Source: an uncultured Chloroflexota bacterium (GTDB lineage: Bacteria > Chloroflexota > UBA11872 > VXNJ01). From it: DNA of 64,000 nt. Below are positions 45,372-55,025 of this stretch, one piece after another. Positions within the stretch are counted from its first letter, which is position 1. The number at the start of each line of letters is the position of its first letter. Where the stretch lies: positions 61,496 to 125,495 of the forward strand of contig CAJWLF010000003.1 of assembly GCA_913043205.1 (NCBI GenBank), in the 5' to 3' direction. The notes below the pieces were generated by a model, which did no database searches, was not told the origin of the DNA, and saw only the letters and a program-made list of their open reading frames with translations. A program made the translations under genes and the position numbers.

Positions 45372-46071
45372 GCATACGACTAAGGCAATCTTAGTCGACC
45401 TCGACGACACTCTGCTCGATTTCACTTATTTGACCAAATCCCGTATTCGATATGCCACGTCTTATATAAAGTCTGAATTGACTGATACTGAGGCCAAATG
45501 CATCGTAGAGGAATTTGACAAAATCACACATAACCTAGCCAGCCGAGATGCCTGGGGAGAAACCACTCGGATGGATCGTATTAATCACGCGGTATGTAAG
45601 GCTGGAATCCACAGCACAGACATTGCAGAAAAGCTATGCCACATCTATGCTAATGCACTAGACCAGGGCATTCGACTTTTGAACGGCGCCAAGGAATTAC
45701 TACACGAAGCTCGTCATTGTGAGGTATGCCTCATTACAAATGGGGAATCAAAAAGACAGCGCCTTAAGGTAGAATTACTCGGCATAGAGGACCTTCTAGA
45801 CCACATAATCATAAGCGGGGAATTCGGCTCTCAAAAACCCGATCCCTCGATCTTCGAGCATGCACTGTCAATTACAGGAGCTCAGCCACAAGAGGCAATC
45901 ATGGTGGGAGACAACGAAAACACAGACATCCAAGGAGCAGTAGCTGCAAAAATTCCATCAATTTGGATCAATCGATTTGGAAGGACCCTGCCACCAGATT
46001 TCTCCAAACCACCGATAATTGTACCGGACACTAAAGAAGCAGCTAGCCAACTACAATACCTGATTAGATAG
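45361..46071 (+). CDS. HAD-family phosphatase (YjjG-like)
   Basis: A 236-residue haloacid-dehalogenase-fold hydrolase. Motif I is LVDLDDTLLDF, motif II LITNGES, motif III a Lys in SQKPDPSIF and motif IV MVGDNENTDIQGA, with an alpha-helical cap after motif I. This pattern is typical of pyrimidine 5'-nucleotidases such as YjjG. Starts with a GTG inside the end of sufU and so is the last gene of the suf operon; a link with Fe-S assembly is not known. Confidence 0.85.
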   Translation: MTNKHTTKAILVDLDDTLLDFTYLTKSRIRYATSYIKSELTDTEAKCIVEEFDKITHNLASRDAWGETTRMDRINHAVCKAGIHSTDIAEKLCHIYANALDQGIRLLNGAKELLHEARHCEVCLITNGESKRQRLKVELLGIEDLLDHIIISGEFGSQKPDPSIFEHALSITGAQPQEAIMVGDNENTDIQGAVAAKIPSIWINRFGRTLPPDFSKPPIIVPDTKEAASQLQYLIR

Positions 46072-46139
46072 CTACTTCGAAGTCAGCATACCTTTGCAAT
46101 ACCATCAAGCCGATCCCTTCCCTTGATCTAAGGCTAGAA

Positions 46140-46562
46140 TTAATCGCGCAAATATCCCTTCAACCAAAGCCATAATCCGGAGTCAACAGCTAAACGCGTC
46201 AGCAATCCTGAATCATTGGTAAAGGCATGTGAAGAAATGGCCACAGCCTTCACTTCATTAGTATCACCGCGAATTTCATAGCGGAACTCTATTCGAGCAC
46301 GGCCAGCATGTGTTACCCACAAATGCACCGTAATTTCATCTTCTGAGTAAATTGGTTGATTAAATTTACAGCTACAATCGGTTACCGGTAGATGGAGCCC
46401 TTCCTTCTGAAGATCACCATAAGAAAATCCGGCTGCACGTAATAACCCCAACCGACACTCTTCCATCCATCTGAAGTGACTGGAATGGTGAGCTATGCCT
46501 CCAGCATCAGTATCCGAAAACCGAACCCTAATACTTTCTGTATGGTCAGCAGGATTACCCAT
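46140..46562 (-). CDS. Hot-dog fold acyl-CoA thioesterase
   Basis: A 140-residue 4-hydroxybenzoyl-CoA-thioesterase/YbgC-type protein. RVRFSDTDAGGIAHHSSHFRWMEE includes the active-site Asp of the 4HBT group (Asp17 or Asp19) and the long hot-dog helix; FNQPIYSEDEITVHLWV forms the sheet. It would hydrolyse an acyl-CoA. Last gene of the minus-strand block that begins with rpmI. Confidence 0.85.
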   Translation of the reverse strand: MGNPADHTESIRVRFSDTDAGGIAHHSSHFRWMEECRLGLLRAAGFSYGDLQKEGLHLPVTDCSCKFNQPIYSEDEITVHLWVTHAGRARIEFRYEIRGDTNEVKAVAISSHAFTNDSGLLTRLAVDSGLWLWLKGYLRD

Positions 46563-46619
46563 CTAAATTCCTTAATGCCTATAGACGCGAAGGTGATTGT
46601 TTGTTACAAGTCTTATGAA

Positions 46620-46928
46620 CTAGCCGCTACCAGACAACCATCCTGAGTAAACATCGACATACTTATAAAACAGCATCAAAGCTGGTACCCATAGCATGAC
46701 CGAACTCAGACCAGGCCTGCCACGCCTGTAGCCCCAAAGCACAGCCATTGTCCATTGTACAAACGAAGCCAGAGCAACCACCGCGGCCATAGTATTGCTA
46801 AATGGCACAGCGTATAAAGCCGACATGAATCCAGCTAGCAATAACCATCCCCAAGAACCTTTAATAACACTCCATAGGCTGAATGCAGCCGATAAAGCGA
46901 GCAGCAGTCCGTATCCTAACTCAAACAT
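46620..46928 (-). CDS. Small integral membrane protein
   Basis: 102 residues with about three hydrophobic segments (around 2-20, 28-66 and 76-92) separated by short loops (YRRGRPGLSS is the basic one). No family recognised. It lies 21 bases after pheT and 57 bases before the thioesterase gene, same strand, so it is probably co-transcribed. Confidence 0.6.
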   Translation of the reverse strand: MFELGYGLLLALSAAFSLWSVIKGSWGWLLLAGFMSALYAVPFSNTMAAVVALASFVQWTMAVLWGYRRGRPGLSSVMLWVPALMLFYKYVDVYSGWLSGSG

Positions 46929-46949
46929 TCTCTATCCTAATCACCAAAT

Positions 46950-49409
46950 TTAGTCACGAATTTTGGCATTTAATCGCTTATCAAGCGCACGAACTATCCG
47001 TCTATGCACATTTGCCACTTCGTCATCAGTCAGTGTCTTAGTATTATCCCGATATACAATAGAATAGGTCAGCCCTCTCTTACCCTCAGCCACTTGCTGT
47101 CCCTTGTATTGATCTATAAATTTGATACTCTCCACCAGGTCACCACCAGCCCGCTTGATTACTCTGACACAGTCAGATGAGGGAACGTCGTTATCGACGA
47201 CAACCGATATATCCTGCGTCACAGCAGGTAATCTAGGCACTGACACATATGGTCGAGGGCCACCAGACATCTCTAGTAGCCGTGATACATCCAACGACAG
47301 AAGGAACGCCTTCTCATTCACACTGAACGCCTCGCATACGTTTGGATCCACCTCCCCTACCGCTCCCAACAACTTCCCATTCACCATTACAGCCGCACTT
47401 TGTCCCCGTTTGAAAACCGGATGTGAAAGTGGCTGGAATTCAAGAGCGGGTAAATTCATGCGACTAGCAACCACTTCCACAATCCCTTTAAAATCAAAGA
47501 AGGAAACTTCGCGAATCGAGTTCCATGAGGACCCTGAAACGTATTGGCCAGTAACAGCGGTCAATACCGGCCGCTCAATGGGCAAACCACCCATTCTCGG
47601 CAAGAATATGCGACCCAATTCAAATAGAGAAACATCTTGCTGGTTAAATCGCAAATTGGAAGACAATGTTTCCAAAGCATTACTTATCGCAGAAGTGATC
47701 AGCACATTTTCATCCGATCTCAATGGGTTCAACAATTCCAAAGGCTTGATCTCTTCGGGCAACAACCTATCGGCAAATTCAATGCCTAAATCATCCGGGG
47801 CAGCCCCTCCGGCAAGTAGATTATTAAGCCGCGCCTCACTACTAGTCGCATAAGTAATAATTTCATAGAACCCCGTGGACACCATAAGGTCCTTGATTTC
47901 GTCCAAACGTTTGTCATATTCAAATGGGATTGACTCCGGTAGTGATCCTGCTGGTAAAGACGAAGGTATTTTGTCATAACCAATCATCACCGCCACCTCC
48001 TCCACCAAGTCCACATCACGAGTAATATCTCCTCTCCAATGAGGAACGCGTACAGTCATAGTTGATTCATCTTCAGCTACAACATTCAAAGAAGCACGCT
48101 CAAGAGCATTCATCACTTCATTTCTATCAAATTCCACCCCTAACAATCTTGGTATCTCACTTAATGAAAATTCCAGGGTTGTTTCTTCCGCCGGTTGTGG
48201 GTACGAGTCTCCCCATAGAGACACCCCTTTCCCAGCACCTATTTCGACAGCTAATTGAACTGCACGTCTTAAAGCCACAACAGCAGTTTCCGGGGACAAT
48301 CTCTGTTCAAAACGGCGAGACGCCTCACTGGTTAAGCCAAGACGTCGAGATGTCCTGCGTATGCTAGTTTGGTCAAAATTAGCTGACTCCAAAAGGATAG
48401 TTGTTGTAGTTCTAGTGACCTCGGTGGCTAGCCCACCCATCACACCCGCAATAGCTATAGGGCCAGAACCATCAAAGATAACCGTGTCTGCTGCGATCAG
48501 CTCCCGCTCTTGCGCATCAAGAGTTGTTATTCGCTCACCTTCCCTTGCACGTCGTACCCCAACAACCCCCCCGGATATCTTGTCCCAGTCGAAAGCATGG
48601 AGGGGCTGCCCTATTTCCAGCATCACAAAATTGGTTATATCAACAATATTGTTTATCGGTCGGATACCAGCTGCCTCAAGCCGCCTACGCATCCAGAAGG
48701 GCGATTCGGCTATCTTTACATCCCAAAGATATCCAACAGCGTATCTAGAAGCTACAACAGGGTCGTCTATTCGAATCTGCAAGTCCGGCAATTCTGCTGA
48801 TTCATCTATCTCGTCCATCAATTTTGGCATCCTAAAATCTTGCTCAAGCAATCCAGACAAATATCTGGCAACTCCCACCACAGACAGACAGTCACTCCTA
48901 TTTGGTTTAGTGCTTATATCCAGTACCTGCCCTCCCATATAATCGATGAGTTTTGATCCTACAGGCGCATCTTCAGGCAAAATCAAGATGCCTTCATGGT
49001 CATTCGAAATCCCTAATTCAGCAGCTGAACAGACCATGCCTCTACTCTCAACACCACGCAATCTTGTGGGCTTTAAGACAGTGAGCTCCTTTGCATCAGA
49101 GTATGCATTTACCAGGGTTGCCCCTTCCATAGCAAATGGAATCACATCACCGATATTAATATTCTGCGCCCCGGTGACTACGGTCTGATGACCCGACCCA
49201 AAATCTATGGTCGGTAATGTAAGGCGATCCGCATTAGGATGTTCATCTATAGAAACGACCTTGCCTACTACTATTTGTTCAGACCAGAATTCGCCGATGC
49301 TATCAATCGACTCTACTTCAATTCCTGCATTAGTGAGCAGTTTGGCTATGCTCTCAGCATCTACTCCTAAATTTAAGTAGTCACGAAGCCAAATCATTGG
49401 TACTTTCAT
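46950..49409 (-). CDS. pheT: Phenylalanyl-tRNA synthetase beta subunit
   Basis: 819 residues, the normal bacterial PheT length. Domain order is visible: an N-terminal EMAP/tRNA-binding domain (VVGKVVSIDEHPNADRL), the B3/B4 editing domain, B5, the catalytic-like core, and the C-terminal FDX-ACB anticodon-binding domain (VPRLPAVTQDISVVVD to the end). Six bases separate it from pheS. Confidence 0.97.
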   Translation of the reverse strand: MKVPMIWLRDYLNLGVDAESIAKLLTNAGIEVESIDSIGEFWSEQIVVGKVVSIDEHPNADRLTLPTIDFGSGHQTVVTGAQNINIGDVIPFAMEGATLVNAYSDAKELTVLKPTRLRGVESRGMVCSAAELGISNDHEGILILPEDAPVGSKLIDYMGGQVLDISTKPNRSDCLSVVGVARYLSGLLEQDFRMPKLMDEIDESAELPDLQIRIDDPVVASRYAVGYLWDVKIAESPFWMRRRLEAAGIRPINNIVDITNFVMLEIGQPLHAFDWDKISGGVVGVRRAREGERITTLDAQERELIAADTVIFDGSGPIAIAGVMGGLATEVTRTTTTILLESANFDQTSIRRTSRRLGLTSEASRRFEQRLSPETAVVALRRAVQLAVEIGAGKGVSLWGDSYPQPAEETTLEFSLSEIPRLLGVEFDRNEVMNALERASLNVVAEDESTMTVRVPHWRGDITRDVDLVEEVAVMIGYDKIPSSLPAGSLPESIPFEYDKRLDEIKDLMVSTGFYEIITYATSSEARLNNLLAGGAAPDDLGIEFADRLLPEEIKPLELLNPLRSDENVLITSAISNALETLSSNLRFNQQDVSLFELGRIFLPRMGGLPIERPVLTAVTGQYVSGSSWNSIREVSFFDFKGIVEVVASRMNLPALEFQPLSHPVFKRGQSAAVMVNGKLLGAVGEVDPNVCEAFSVNEKAFLLSLDVSRLLEMSGGPRPYVSVPRLPAVTQDISVVVDNDVPSSDCVRVIKRAGGDLVESIKFIDQYKGQQVAEGKRGLTYSIVYRDNTKTLTDDEVANVHRRIVRALDKRLNAKIRD

Positions 49410-49415
49410 AGAATC

Positions 49416-50438
49416 TCAGACAAACTGCTGAAGGAAGCGTAAGTCGTTACGAAACAAATGCCGTATGTCATCTATCCCATGCCTCAACATCACAATTCGA
49501 TCTAACCCCATGCCAAAAGCAAATCCTGAGTACCGGCGTGAATCATAACCGGCCATTTCCAACACAACAGGATGCACCATTCCAGCACCCAGCATTTCTA
49601 TCCATCCTGTACGACCACAAACACGGCACCCTTCACTATTACAAAACAGACATGTCATATCTACCTCGCAACTGGGCTCAGTAAAAGGGAAAAAACTACC
49701 TCTTATACGAACTTCTCGGTCCGCCCCAAACATCGAACGCACAAAATATTGCAATGTCCCTCTTAAGTCTGCCATCGTAATGTTCTCATCGACAACTAAC
49801 CCTTCAACTTGATGAAACATTGATTCATGACTAGCATCAACATCCTCATACCTAAAACAACGCCCAGCCGCTATAACCCTAATGGGGGGATCAACTTGTT
49901 CCATCACTCTAGCTTGAGCCGGCGAAGTATGCGTCCTTAGCAACATACTTCCCGGAACATCATCACTGTTCAAAAAGAAAGTGTCCCACATGTCACGGGC
50001 GGGATGATCTTGAGGAATATTGAGTTTTTCGAAATTGTATTCGTCCCATTCCACTTCAGGACTTACGACCGATCTAAACCCTAAGCGGGAAAATATCGTC
50101 CGCACTTCACGCAACGTAGCCGTAACCGGATGCAAAGACCCTAACATTGCTGTATGCCCTGACATTGTCACATCCAAAGAAGATTCTTGATCTTGCTTGT
50201 CGGTCAGTTCAGCACAACGTAACTCAAAAGTGGTTTCAAGCTGGGATCGCATGAGATTAGCAGCTTGCCCTGCCGAAGGCCGGTCTTCCGTTGGCAGCTT
50301 GCCAATACTCCGCATTAAACCGTTAAGCTCACCATTACGCCCTAAATATTTCAGACGCCAACCTTCCAGGTTCTCTGCCTGTATAACAGCCAATTCCGCT
50401 AGAGCCCGTTTGGCCATTTCCTCAATTCGATCTATCAC
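49416..50438 (-). CDS. pheS: Phenylalanyl-tRNA synthetase alpha subunit
   Basis: A 340-residue class II catalytic subunit charging tRNA-Phe. Motif 2 (ASHESMFHQVEGLVVD preceded by GRCFRYEDVD) and motif 3 (GFAFGMGLDRIVMLRHGI) are present, with the bacterial SFFPFTEPSCEVDMTC and a Cys-rich loop CNSEGCRVCGRTGW. The N-terminal coiled coil (1-80) contacts tRNA. Downstream of rplT by about 100 bases. Confidence 0.97.
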   Translation of the reverse strand: MIDRIEEMAKRALAELAVIQAENLEGWRLKYLGRNGELNGLMRSIGKLPTEDRPSAGQAANLMRSQLETTFELRCAELTDKQDQESSLDVTMSGHTAMLGSLHPVTATLREVRTIFSRLGFRSVVSPEVEWDEYNFEKLNIPQDHPARDMWDTFFLNSDDVPGSMLLRTHTSPAQARVMEQVDPPIRVIAAGRCFRYEDVDASHESMFHQVEGLVVDENITMADLRGTLQYFVRSMFGADREVRIRGSFFPFTEPSCEVDMTCLFCNSEGCRVCGRTGWIEMLGAGMVHPVVLEMAGYDSRRYSGFAFGMGLDRIVMLRHGIDDIRHLFRNDLRFLQQFV

Positions 50439-50540
50439 GGTGGGCAGTTATCTCCAACTCTATGTTGTTTGTATCGCGTCTTAGCAAGATAAGACAAGTA
50501 ACCACCTCAAATTAAGTTATTCCAAAAGAAACCAACGCGT

Positions 50541-50900
50541 TTAAGCTGCCACTGCCTTTTTTGCGGATTCCACTAGGCCAGCAAAAACGGCTTCATCTTT
50601 AACAGCCAGTTCAGCAAGCATCTTTCGATTTATTTCGACGCCAGCCTTTCGCAACCCGCTCATAAACGTGGAGTAACTCATTCCATTGGCCCTGGCAGCA
50701 GCATTGATACGTTGTATCCAAAGTCGCCGCATCTGGCGCTTGCGCAGTCTACGGCCTATATAAGCATAATCAAGAGCGTGACGACGGGCTTCTTTCGCCG
50801 TCTTTATTAACCTGTGACGAGCGCCATGATAACCAGAAGCTTGCTTCAAAATCTTCTTTCGACGTCGCCTAGAAGGGACAGAATATTTGATACGTGACAT
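50541..50900 (-). CDS. rplT: 50S ribosomal protein L20
   Basis: 119 residues, highly basic. RRRRKKILKQASGYHGARHRL and RRLRKRQMRRLWIQRINAAAR are L20 signatures, which bind 23S rRNA domain II early in assembly. Standard neighbour of rpmI. In many bacteria L20 represses its own operon by binding its leader; no such structure was identified here. Confidence 0.97.
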   Translation of the reverse strand: MSRIKYSVPSRRRRKKILKQASGYHGARHRLIKTAKEARRHALDYAYIGRRLRKRQMRRLWIQRINAAARANGMSYSTFMSGLRKAGVEINRKMLAELAVKDEAVFAGLVESAKKAVAA

Positions 50901-50934
50901 TTAGTAAAACCTTGAAATTACTCTCTACTCATAA

Positions 50935-51129
50935 TTAGACGCCTAACATTGCCTTTACTCGACGAGCGAATCCTCGTGGAAGCACATGCTTTCTACGAGC
51001 CGCCTTGCGAGCCCGGTAACTTTTCTTTAGTTTTAGATGGCCAGCTGACCCTTTAGCGTGCAATACCTTGCCACGGCGAGTGACACGGACACGTTTGGCA
51101 GCCGCTTTTCTGGTTTTTAGCTTAGGCAT
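50935..51129 (-). CDS. rpmI: 50S ribosomal protein L35
   Basis: 64 residues starting MPKLKTRKAAAKRVRVT and ending RRVKAMLGV, the full L35. The frame is open upstream, but the family start is the ATG at 51129. The usual upstream gene infC is absent: the next gene is divergent and starts about 65 bases away. Confidence 0.96.
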   Translation of the reverse strand: MPKLKTRKAAAKRVRVTRRGKVLHAKGSAGHLKLKKSYRARKAARRKHVLPRGFARRVKAMLGV

Positions 51130-51194
51130 AATGAGATAATTGTGATGCGTGAACTGACACGCCGTTACTCCTTGCAGAAAGACGATTGTATCAG

Positions 51195-51449
51195 ATGAAA
51201 TCCAATACAGGCGAAGATAAAGCGAGCAAAAGCACAAGAGAATTGAAGATAGCGTTGAAAGATTTATCATTGACACTTTCCCAAATAGAAGCTGGTATAG
51301 AGGAGAACTCTGTAAAAATACTTAAAGAACAAATGCTAAAAATTGATGATTTATCATCAGGATTGGCAGATAGACAACTGAAGCATTTCATAGCCCAACA
51401 CAGCTACGAAAAAGCCCTTCTATACTTGGAAGATCTAAGTACCTATTGA
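51195..51449 (+). CDS. Small hypothetical protein, alpha-helical
   Basis: 84 residues from the ATG at 51195 (a TTG at 51186 is also in frame). Composition and spacing suggest helices throughout (LKDLSLTLSQIEAGIEENS; EKALLYLEDL). It has the size of exonuclease VII small subunit but its motif is not convincing. Its TGA overlaps the TTG start of the lipid kinase, so it looks translationally coupled and therefore real. Function unknown. Confidence 0.55.
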   Translation: MKSNTGEDKASKSTRELKIALKDLSLTLSQIEAGIEENSVKILKEQMLKIDDLSSGLADRQLKHFIAQHSYEKALLYLEDLSTY

Positions 51450-52348
51450 ACGATATATTCACTTCCAACCCTAATAAAACTCGAATTGCCGCCATCCTAA
51501 ACCCTAAGGCTGGCGGGGACAAATCAAGGTGGAAAAAAGATTTATCGTCCATCCGCGACAGCGGTTTCAGTGTCTCCGAAATTATTACATCCTATCGAAG
51601 GGAAGCTACCCAGATTGTTAAAAACCTTGACTGCGATGTAGTCATAGCTGTAGGTGGTGACGGCACAATCAGTGAGATAATCGAAGGGATCTCAACTCTA
51701 CCGATGAGCGAACGCCCGGTACTGGCAATATGTCCCTGCGGAACAGGAAATGATTTTTATGGCGCACTCTGTTCAAACCGGAGCATGGGGGAAAAAATGC
51801 GCCTTAACGACATACTATCAGTCGATGTAGGATATGCCACCTTGCCAAAAAGTAGTTTTTATTTTGCCAATATTTCTGGGGTCGGCTTTTCGGCCGAAGC
51901 CACAAGTAGGTACACACACACATTTTCGAGTTGGCCAGCTATGCTCGGATATGCAGCTAGTACTATAACAACATTATTTGAGTACCATAATCGAACATTT
52001 GACATGGTCTGCGACGGTATACCTAGAACCCTAAAAGCCAATAGCTTAATAGTGGCCAACGGCTCCAGGTTTGGTCAGGGCATGAAAATAGCGCCAAATG
52101 CTGACCCGACTGACAATCTATTCGATGTCGTCATTGTAGGAAACGTCAGCAAGCCAGATCTTTTATGGAATTATCCACGTATGTACACGGGAGCCCATGT
52201 CCATCACCCCAAAGTCGAAGTGCTAAAAGCTAGACACGTTAAAATATCCTGTAGAGATCTATTTTCTGTAGAAGCTGACGGAGACTTGCGAGGACTTGGC
52301 CCAGTAGAGTACAAAATCATTCCTAACTCTATTCGATTATTGTTATAA
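51446..52348 (+). CDS. Diacylglycerol kinase-like lipid kinase (YegS/DagK family)
   Basis: A 300-residue kinase with the DAGK catalytic domain. ILNPKAGGDKS, the nucleotide motif VGGDGTISEIIEG (residues 69-81) and CPCGTGNDFYGAL are diagnostic; GVGFSAEAT and the late VEADGD follow the family order. It phosphorylates a lipid such as diacylglycerol. Start is TTG at 51446, overlapping the small upstream gene by four bases. Confidence 0.88.
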   Translation: MNDIFTSNPNKTRIAAILNPKAGGDKSRWKKDLSSIRDSGFSVSEIITSYRREATQIVKNLDCDVVIAVGGDGTISEIIEGISTLPMSERPVLAICPCGTGNDFYGALCSNRSMGEKMRLNDILSVDVGYATLPKSSFYFANISGVGFSAEATSRYTHTFSSWPAMLGYAASTITTLFEYHNRTFDMVCDGIPRTLKANSLIVANGSRFGQGMKIAPNADPTDNLFDVVIVGNVSKPDLLWNYPRMYTGAHVHHPKVEVLKARHVKISCRDLFSVEADGDLRGLGPVEYKIIPNSIRLLL

Positions 52349-52458
52349 CTCCACTTAGTATGCGACTCGATCCGCTATTGTCCATATCAGATTTGCAAAC
52401 CTGGGTAGAATTGCTGTACCCATATCAGCTAGATAACTCAGTTTCCCACACGGAATTC

Positions 52459-53688
52459 TCAAGTCATTTTATTTCTAACAACTCCTAACAACACGCAGCT
52501 GGTAACAAAGAAGATAGCCATCATCGTAAAGATTGCCCTGTATCCTAGCCCTGGCTCCAAGTGGTTAAACAGATCCAGAACAATTCCTGCTGACAAAGTA
52601 GCAAGAGCATCTCCACCAGCTTGCCCTAAGTTTGTAATGCCCATATATAGGCCAGGAGCTTTTCTATCGGGCAATAGATCTATACCAATTGCCCAATCAG
52701 ATACAGTGAACCCTCCAAGCCCCACACCCACTACCCCAGCAGCAAAAACAACCTGACTAAAAGACTGAGACAACAGCAATAACAGGGCTCCCACTACACC
52801 ACAAATACATGACGCTGCAACGAGCAAAAGACGCCCATACCGATCGGCCAAATAGCCAGCCGGAGCACTCACAATAAGCGCCATTACAATTACGGCCGCA
52901 AGTACCACTGTCGTCTTAATCTCAGGGTCAGACTCACCTAGCCCATCCGCTATGAACAACCGCAAGAAATTGTCCATAGCCTGCAATCCCATAAAAAACA
53001 TTAGTCGTGAAAACACCATCCACATGAAGGCCTCATGTTTTCGGAGCTGGCTGATCCTAATTAGCACCTCCTGACGAATGCTCTCAAAATTATCCCGTTG
53101 ATCACGAATAGGGACTGGCTCAGACACTGCAAACCAGCTGAACAAAGTGGTCATCAATAGCACAAGTGCTATTGAAACCGTAGCCCATACAGGCTGGTTA
53201 CTGGCAATAAATAACCCGGCAATTCCCGCACCGATCATGGTTCCAGCAAGATTTGCCATACCAAAAAACCCTGAAGCTCGACCTCGAGCTGACGGATTCA
53301 CCAAATCTGGAATAATTCCTTGATAGGGACCTTGCGCCACATTAGCTGCAATTTGCAGAAAAATAACTGTAATCAGCAACAAAGAGAGAGAGTCGCTAAT
53401 CCCAACCACAATAACTAAGGGAATTGAAAGGAAAATCCCAACCACCATAAAGGGTCGACGGCGCCCTACTTTGAATGTAGCCCTATCACTAATTGCGCCC
53501 GCTATTGGCTGGACAGCGATAGCCGTCAATAAACCAACAAATACTATGAGGCCTATGGCCGTCCCTTGCAGATGAACCGGCACTATTTGAGGAATATGAT
53601 ATGGGAGAAATTGAATATTCAATGCACCCCACATATAAGACAGACCGAGCCAAAAAATACTTATACGAAAAAAAAAGGCCGTATTCAT
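52459..53688 (-). CDS. MFS transporter (GPH/SLC45-like)
   Basis: About 409 residues with twelve hydrophobic segments. The loop after TM2 reads GAISDRATFKVGRRRPFMVVG, closest to the glycoside-pentoside and sucrose symporter-like group. PAGYLADRYGRLLL marks the second half. I chose the ATG at 53688 (MNTAFFFRISIFW) because TM1 begins there; the frame is open to 53742. Substrate not predictable. Convergent with the lipid kinase gene. Confidence 0.82.
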   Translation of the reverse strand: MNTAFFFRISIFWLGLSYMWGALNIQFLPYHIPQIVPVHLQGTAIGLIVFVGLLTAIAVQPIAGAISDRATFKVGRRRPFMVVGIFLSIPLVIVVGISDSLSLLLITVIFLQIAANVAQGPYQGIIPDLVNPSARGRASGFFGMANLAGTMIGAGIAGLFIASNQPVWATVSIALVLLMTTLFSWFAVSEPVPIRDQRDNFESIRQEVLIRISQLRKHEAFMWMVFSRLMFFMGLQAMDNFLRLFIADGLGESDPEIKTTVVLAAVIVMALIVSAPAGYLADRYGRLLLVAASCICGVVGALLLLLSQSFSQVVFAAGVVGVGLGGFTVSDWAIGIDLLPDRKAPGLYMGITNLGQAGGDALATLSAGIVLDLFNHLEPGLGYRAIFTMMAIFFVTSCVLLGVVRNKMT

Positions 53689-53744
53689 AGAGGTTTCACT
53701 CGAAAAAAAACATTTCCCTTTGATCGAACGGATAGAGCACAACT

Positions 53745-54830
53745 CTACAAGAATTCAGACTGAGCCGTCTGACGAAGCGCGTGGTCTACAAGCACTAGTG
53801 CAGCCATAGCTTCTACCATGGAGACCGCCCTAGGGAGCACACATGGATCGTGACGACCTCGACCTTTTAGCTGGACCTCATTCCCTCTATCATCCACAGT
53901 ATCTTGAGCCCGCAAAATGGTAGCCGTTGGTTTAAATGCAGCACGCACAACAATGTTTTCCCCATTAGTTATGCCCCCTTGGATACCACCTGAGTTGTTG
54001 GTTCTTGTGCGGACTTTGCCTTCATCCATATAGAACGCATCATTGTGAGCAGATCCGGTAGACATTGTCCCTTCGAATCCACTACCTATCTCAAACCCCT
54101 TGCAAGCTGGTAGTGAAAGTATGGCTTTCCCCAGATCAGCGTCTATTTTGTCGAATACCGGTTCACCTAAACCTTCTGGCATATTCCTGATAACAAGCTC
54201 TATGATTCCACCCAAGGAATCCCCATCTTTTCTAGCCTCATCTATACGTCTAATAATAGTCTTCGCTACGTCTGAGTCGGGCACACGTGCAATATTGGCA
54301 TCGACTTGATCCCGTGAAACATTGTTCAGGTCAACGGGAGACTCAATGTTGGATACACTTTTCACATATGCCACTATTTCCGTACCATATTTCACTGAAA
54401 GCAATTTCCTGCCTATCGCCCCCGCTGCAACCCGGCCGATGGTTTCACGTGCGCTTGCACGCCCCCCACCTTTCCAGTTACGAATTCCATATTTAGCCTG
54501 ATATGTATAGTCTGCATGAGAGGGACGATACACATCTCTCATATGTTCATAATCACGTCCACGAGCATCGGAGTTCCCGACAGAAATCAGTATTGGAGTA
54601 CCCAGTGTTTTTCCATCAAAAACCCCAGATAATATCTCAGCCCTATCAGACTCCTGCCGTTGGGTAGTTATCGAACTTTGGCCTGGCCTACGCCGGTCCA
54701 ATTCAGGCTGAATGTCCTTTTCCGACAAAACTAAACCCGCTGGGCAACCGTCTACAACAACTCCAACTGCATCACCATGAGACTCACCCCACGTGGAAAT
54801 TCGGAAGACAGACCCGAACATACTACCCAT
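53745..54830 (-). CDS. aroC: Chorismate synthase
   Basis: 361 residues; converts EPSP to chorismate using reduced FMN, last step of the shikimate pathway. Family signatures [61 protein letters not shown] (in segments) and [19 protein letters not shown] are intact. Other aro genes are not in the window. The two-codon gap to the MFS gene's open frame suggests possible co-transcription. Confidence 0.97.
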   Translation of the reverse strand: MGSMFGSVFRISTWGESHGDAVGVVVDGCPAGLVLSEKDIQPELDRRRPGQSSITTQRQESDRAEILSGVFDGKTLGTPILISVGNSDARGRDYEHMRDVYRPSHADYTYQAKYGIRNWKGGGRASARETIGRVAAGAIGRKLLSVKYGTEIVAYVKSVSNIESPVDLNNVSRDQVDANIARVPDSDVAKTIIRRIDEARKDGDSLGGIIELVIRNMPEGLGEPVFDKIDADLGKAILSLPACKGFEIGSGFEGTMSTGSAHNDAFYMDEGKVRTRTNNSGGIQGGITNGENIVVRAAFKPTATILRAQDTVDDRGNEVQLKGRGRHDPCVLPRAVSMVEAMAALVLVDHALRQTAQSEFL

Positions 54831-55025
54831 GAATCACCTCAATAACATTAAACAACTAACACAGATTTTAGTCTTTTATTGAAACGTGTACTGTTTTATC
54901 AACCAATACATCGCTATTAATATGTCGACAGCACCGTAATAGACCCAACTTATGATACTCGGTCAATAGTACGGTTATCCTTACTGGACATTACAGATTA
55001 CAGACACAAAACGGAGACAATAAGC

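Noticed and set aside
47122..48942. Long plus-strand frames opposite pheT
   Set aside because: Both are antisense shadows of pheT; Ser/Thr-rich composition without family signal.
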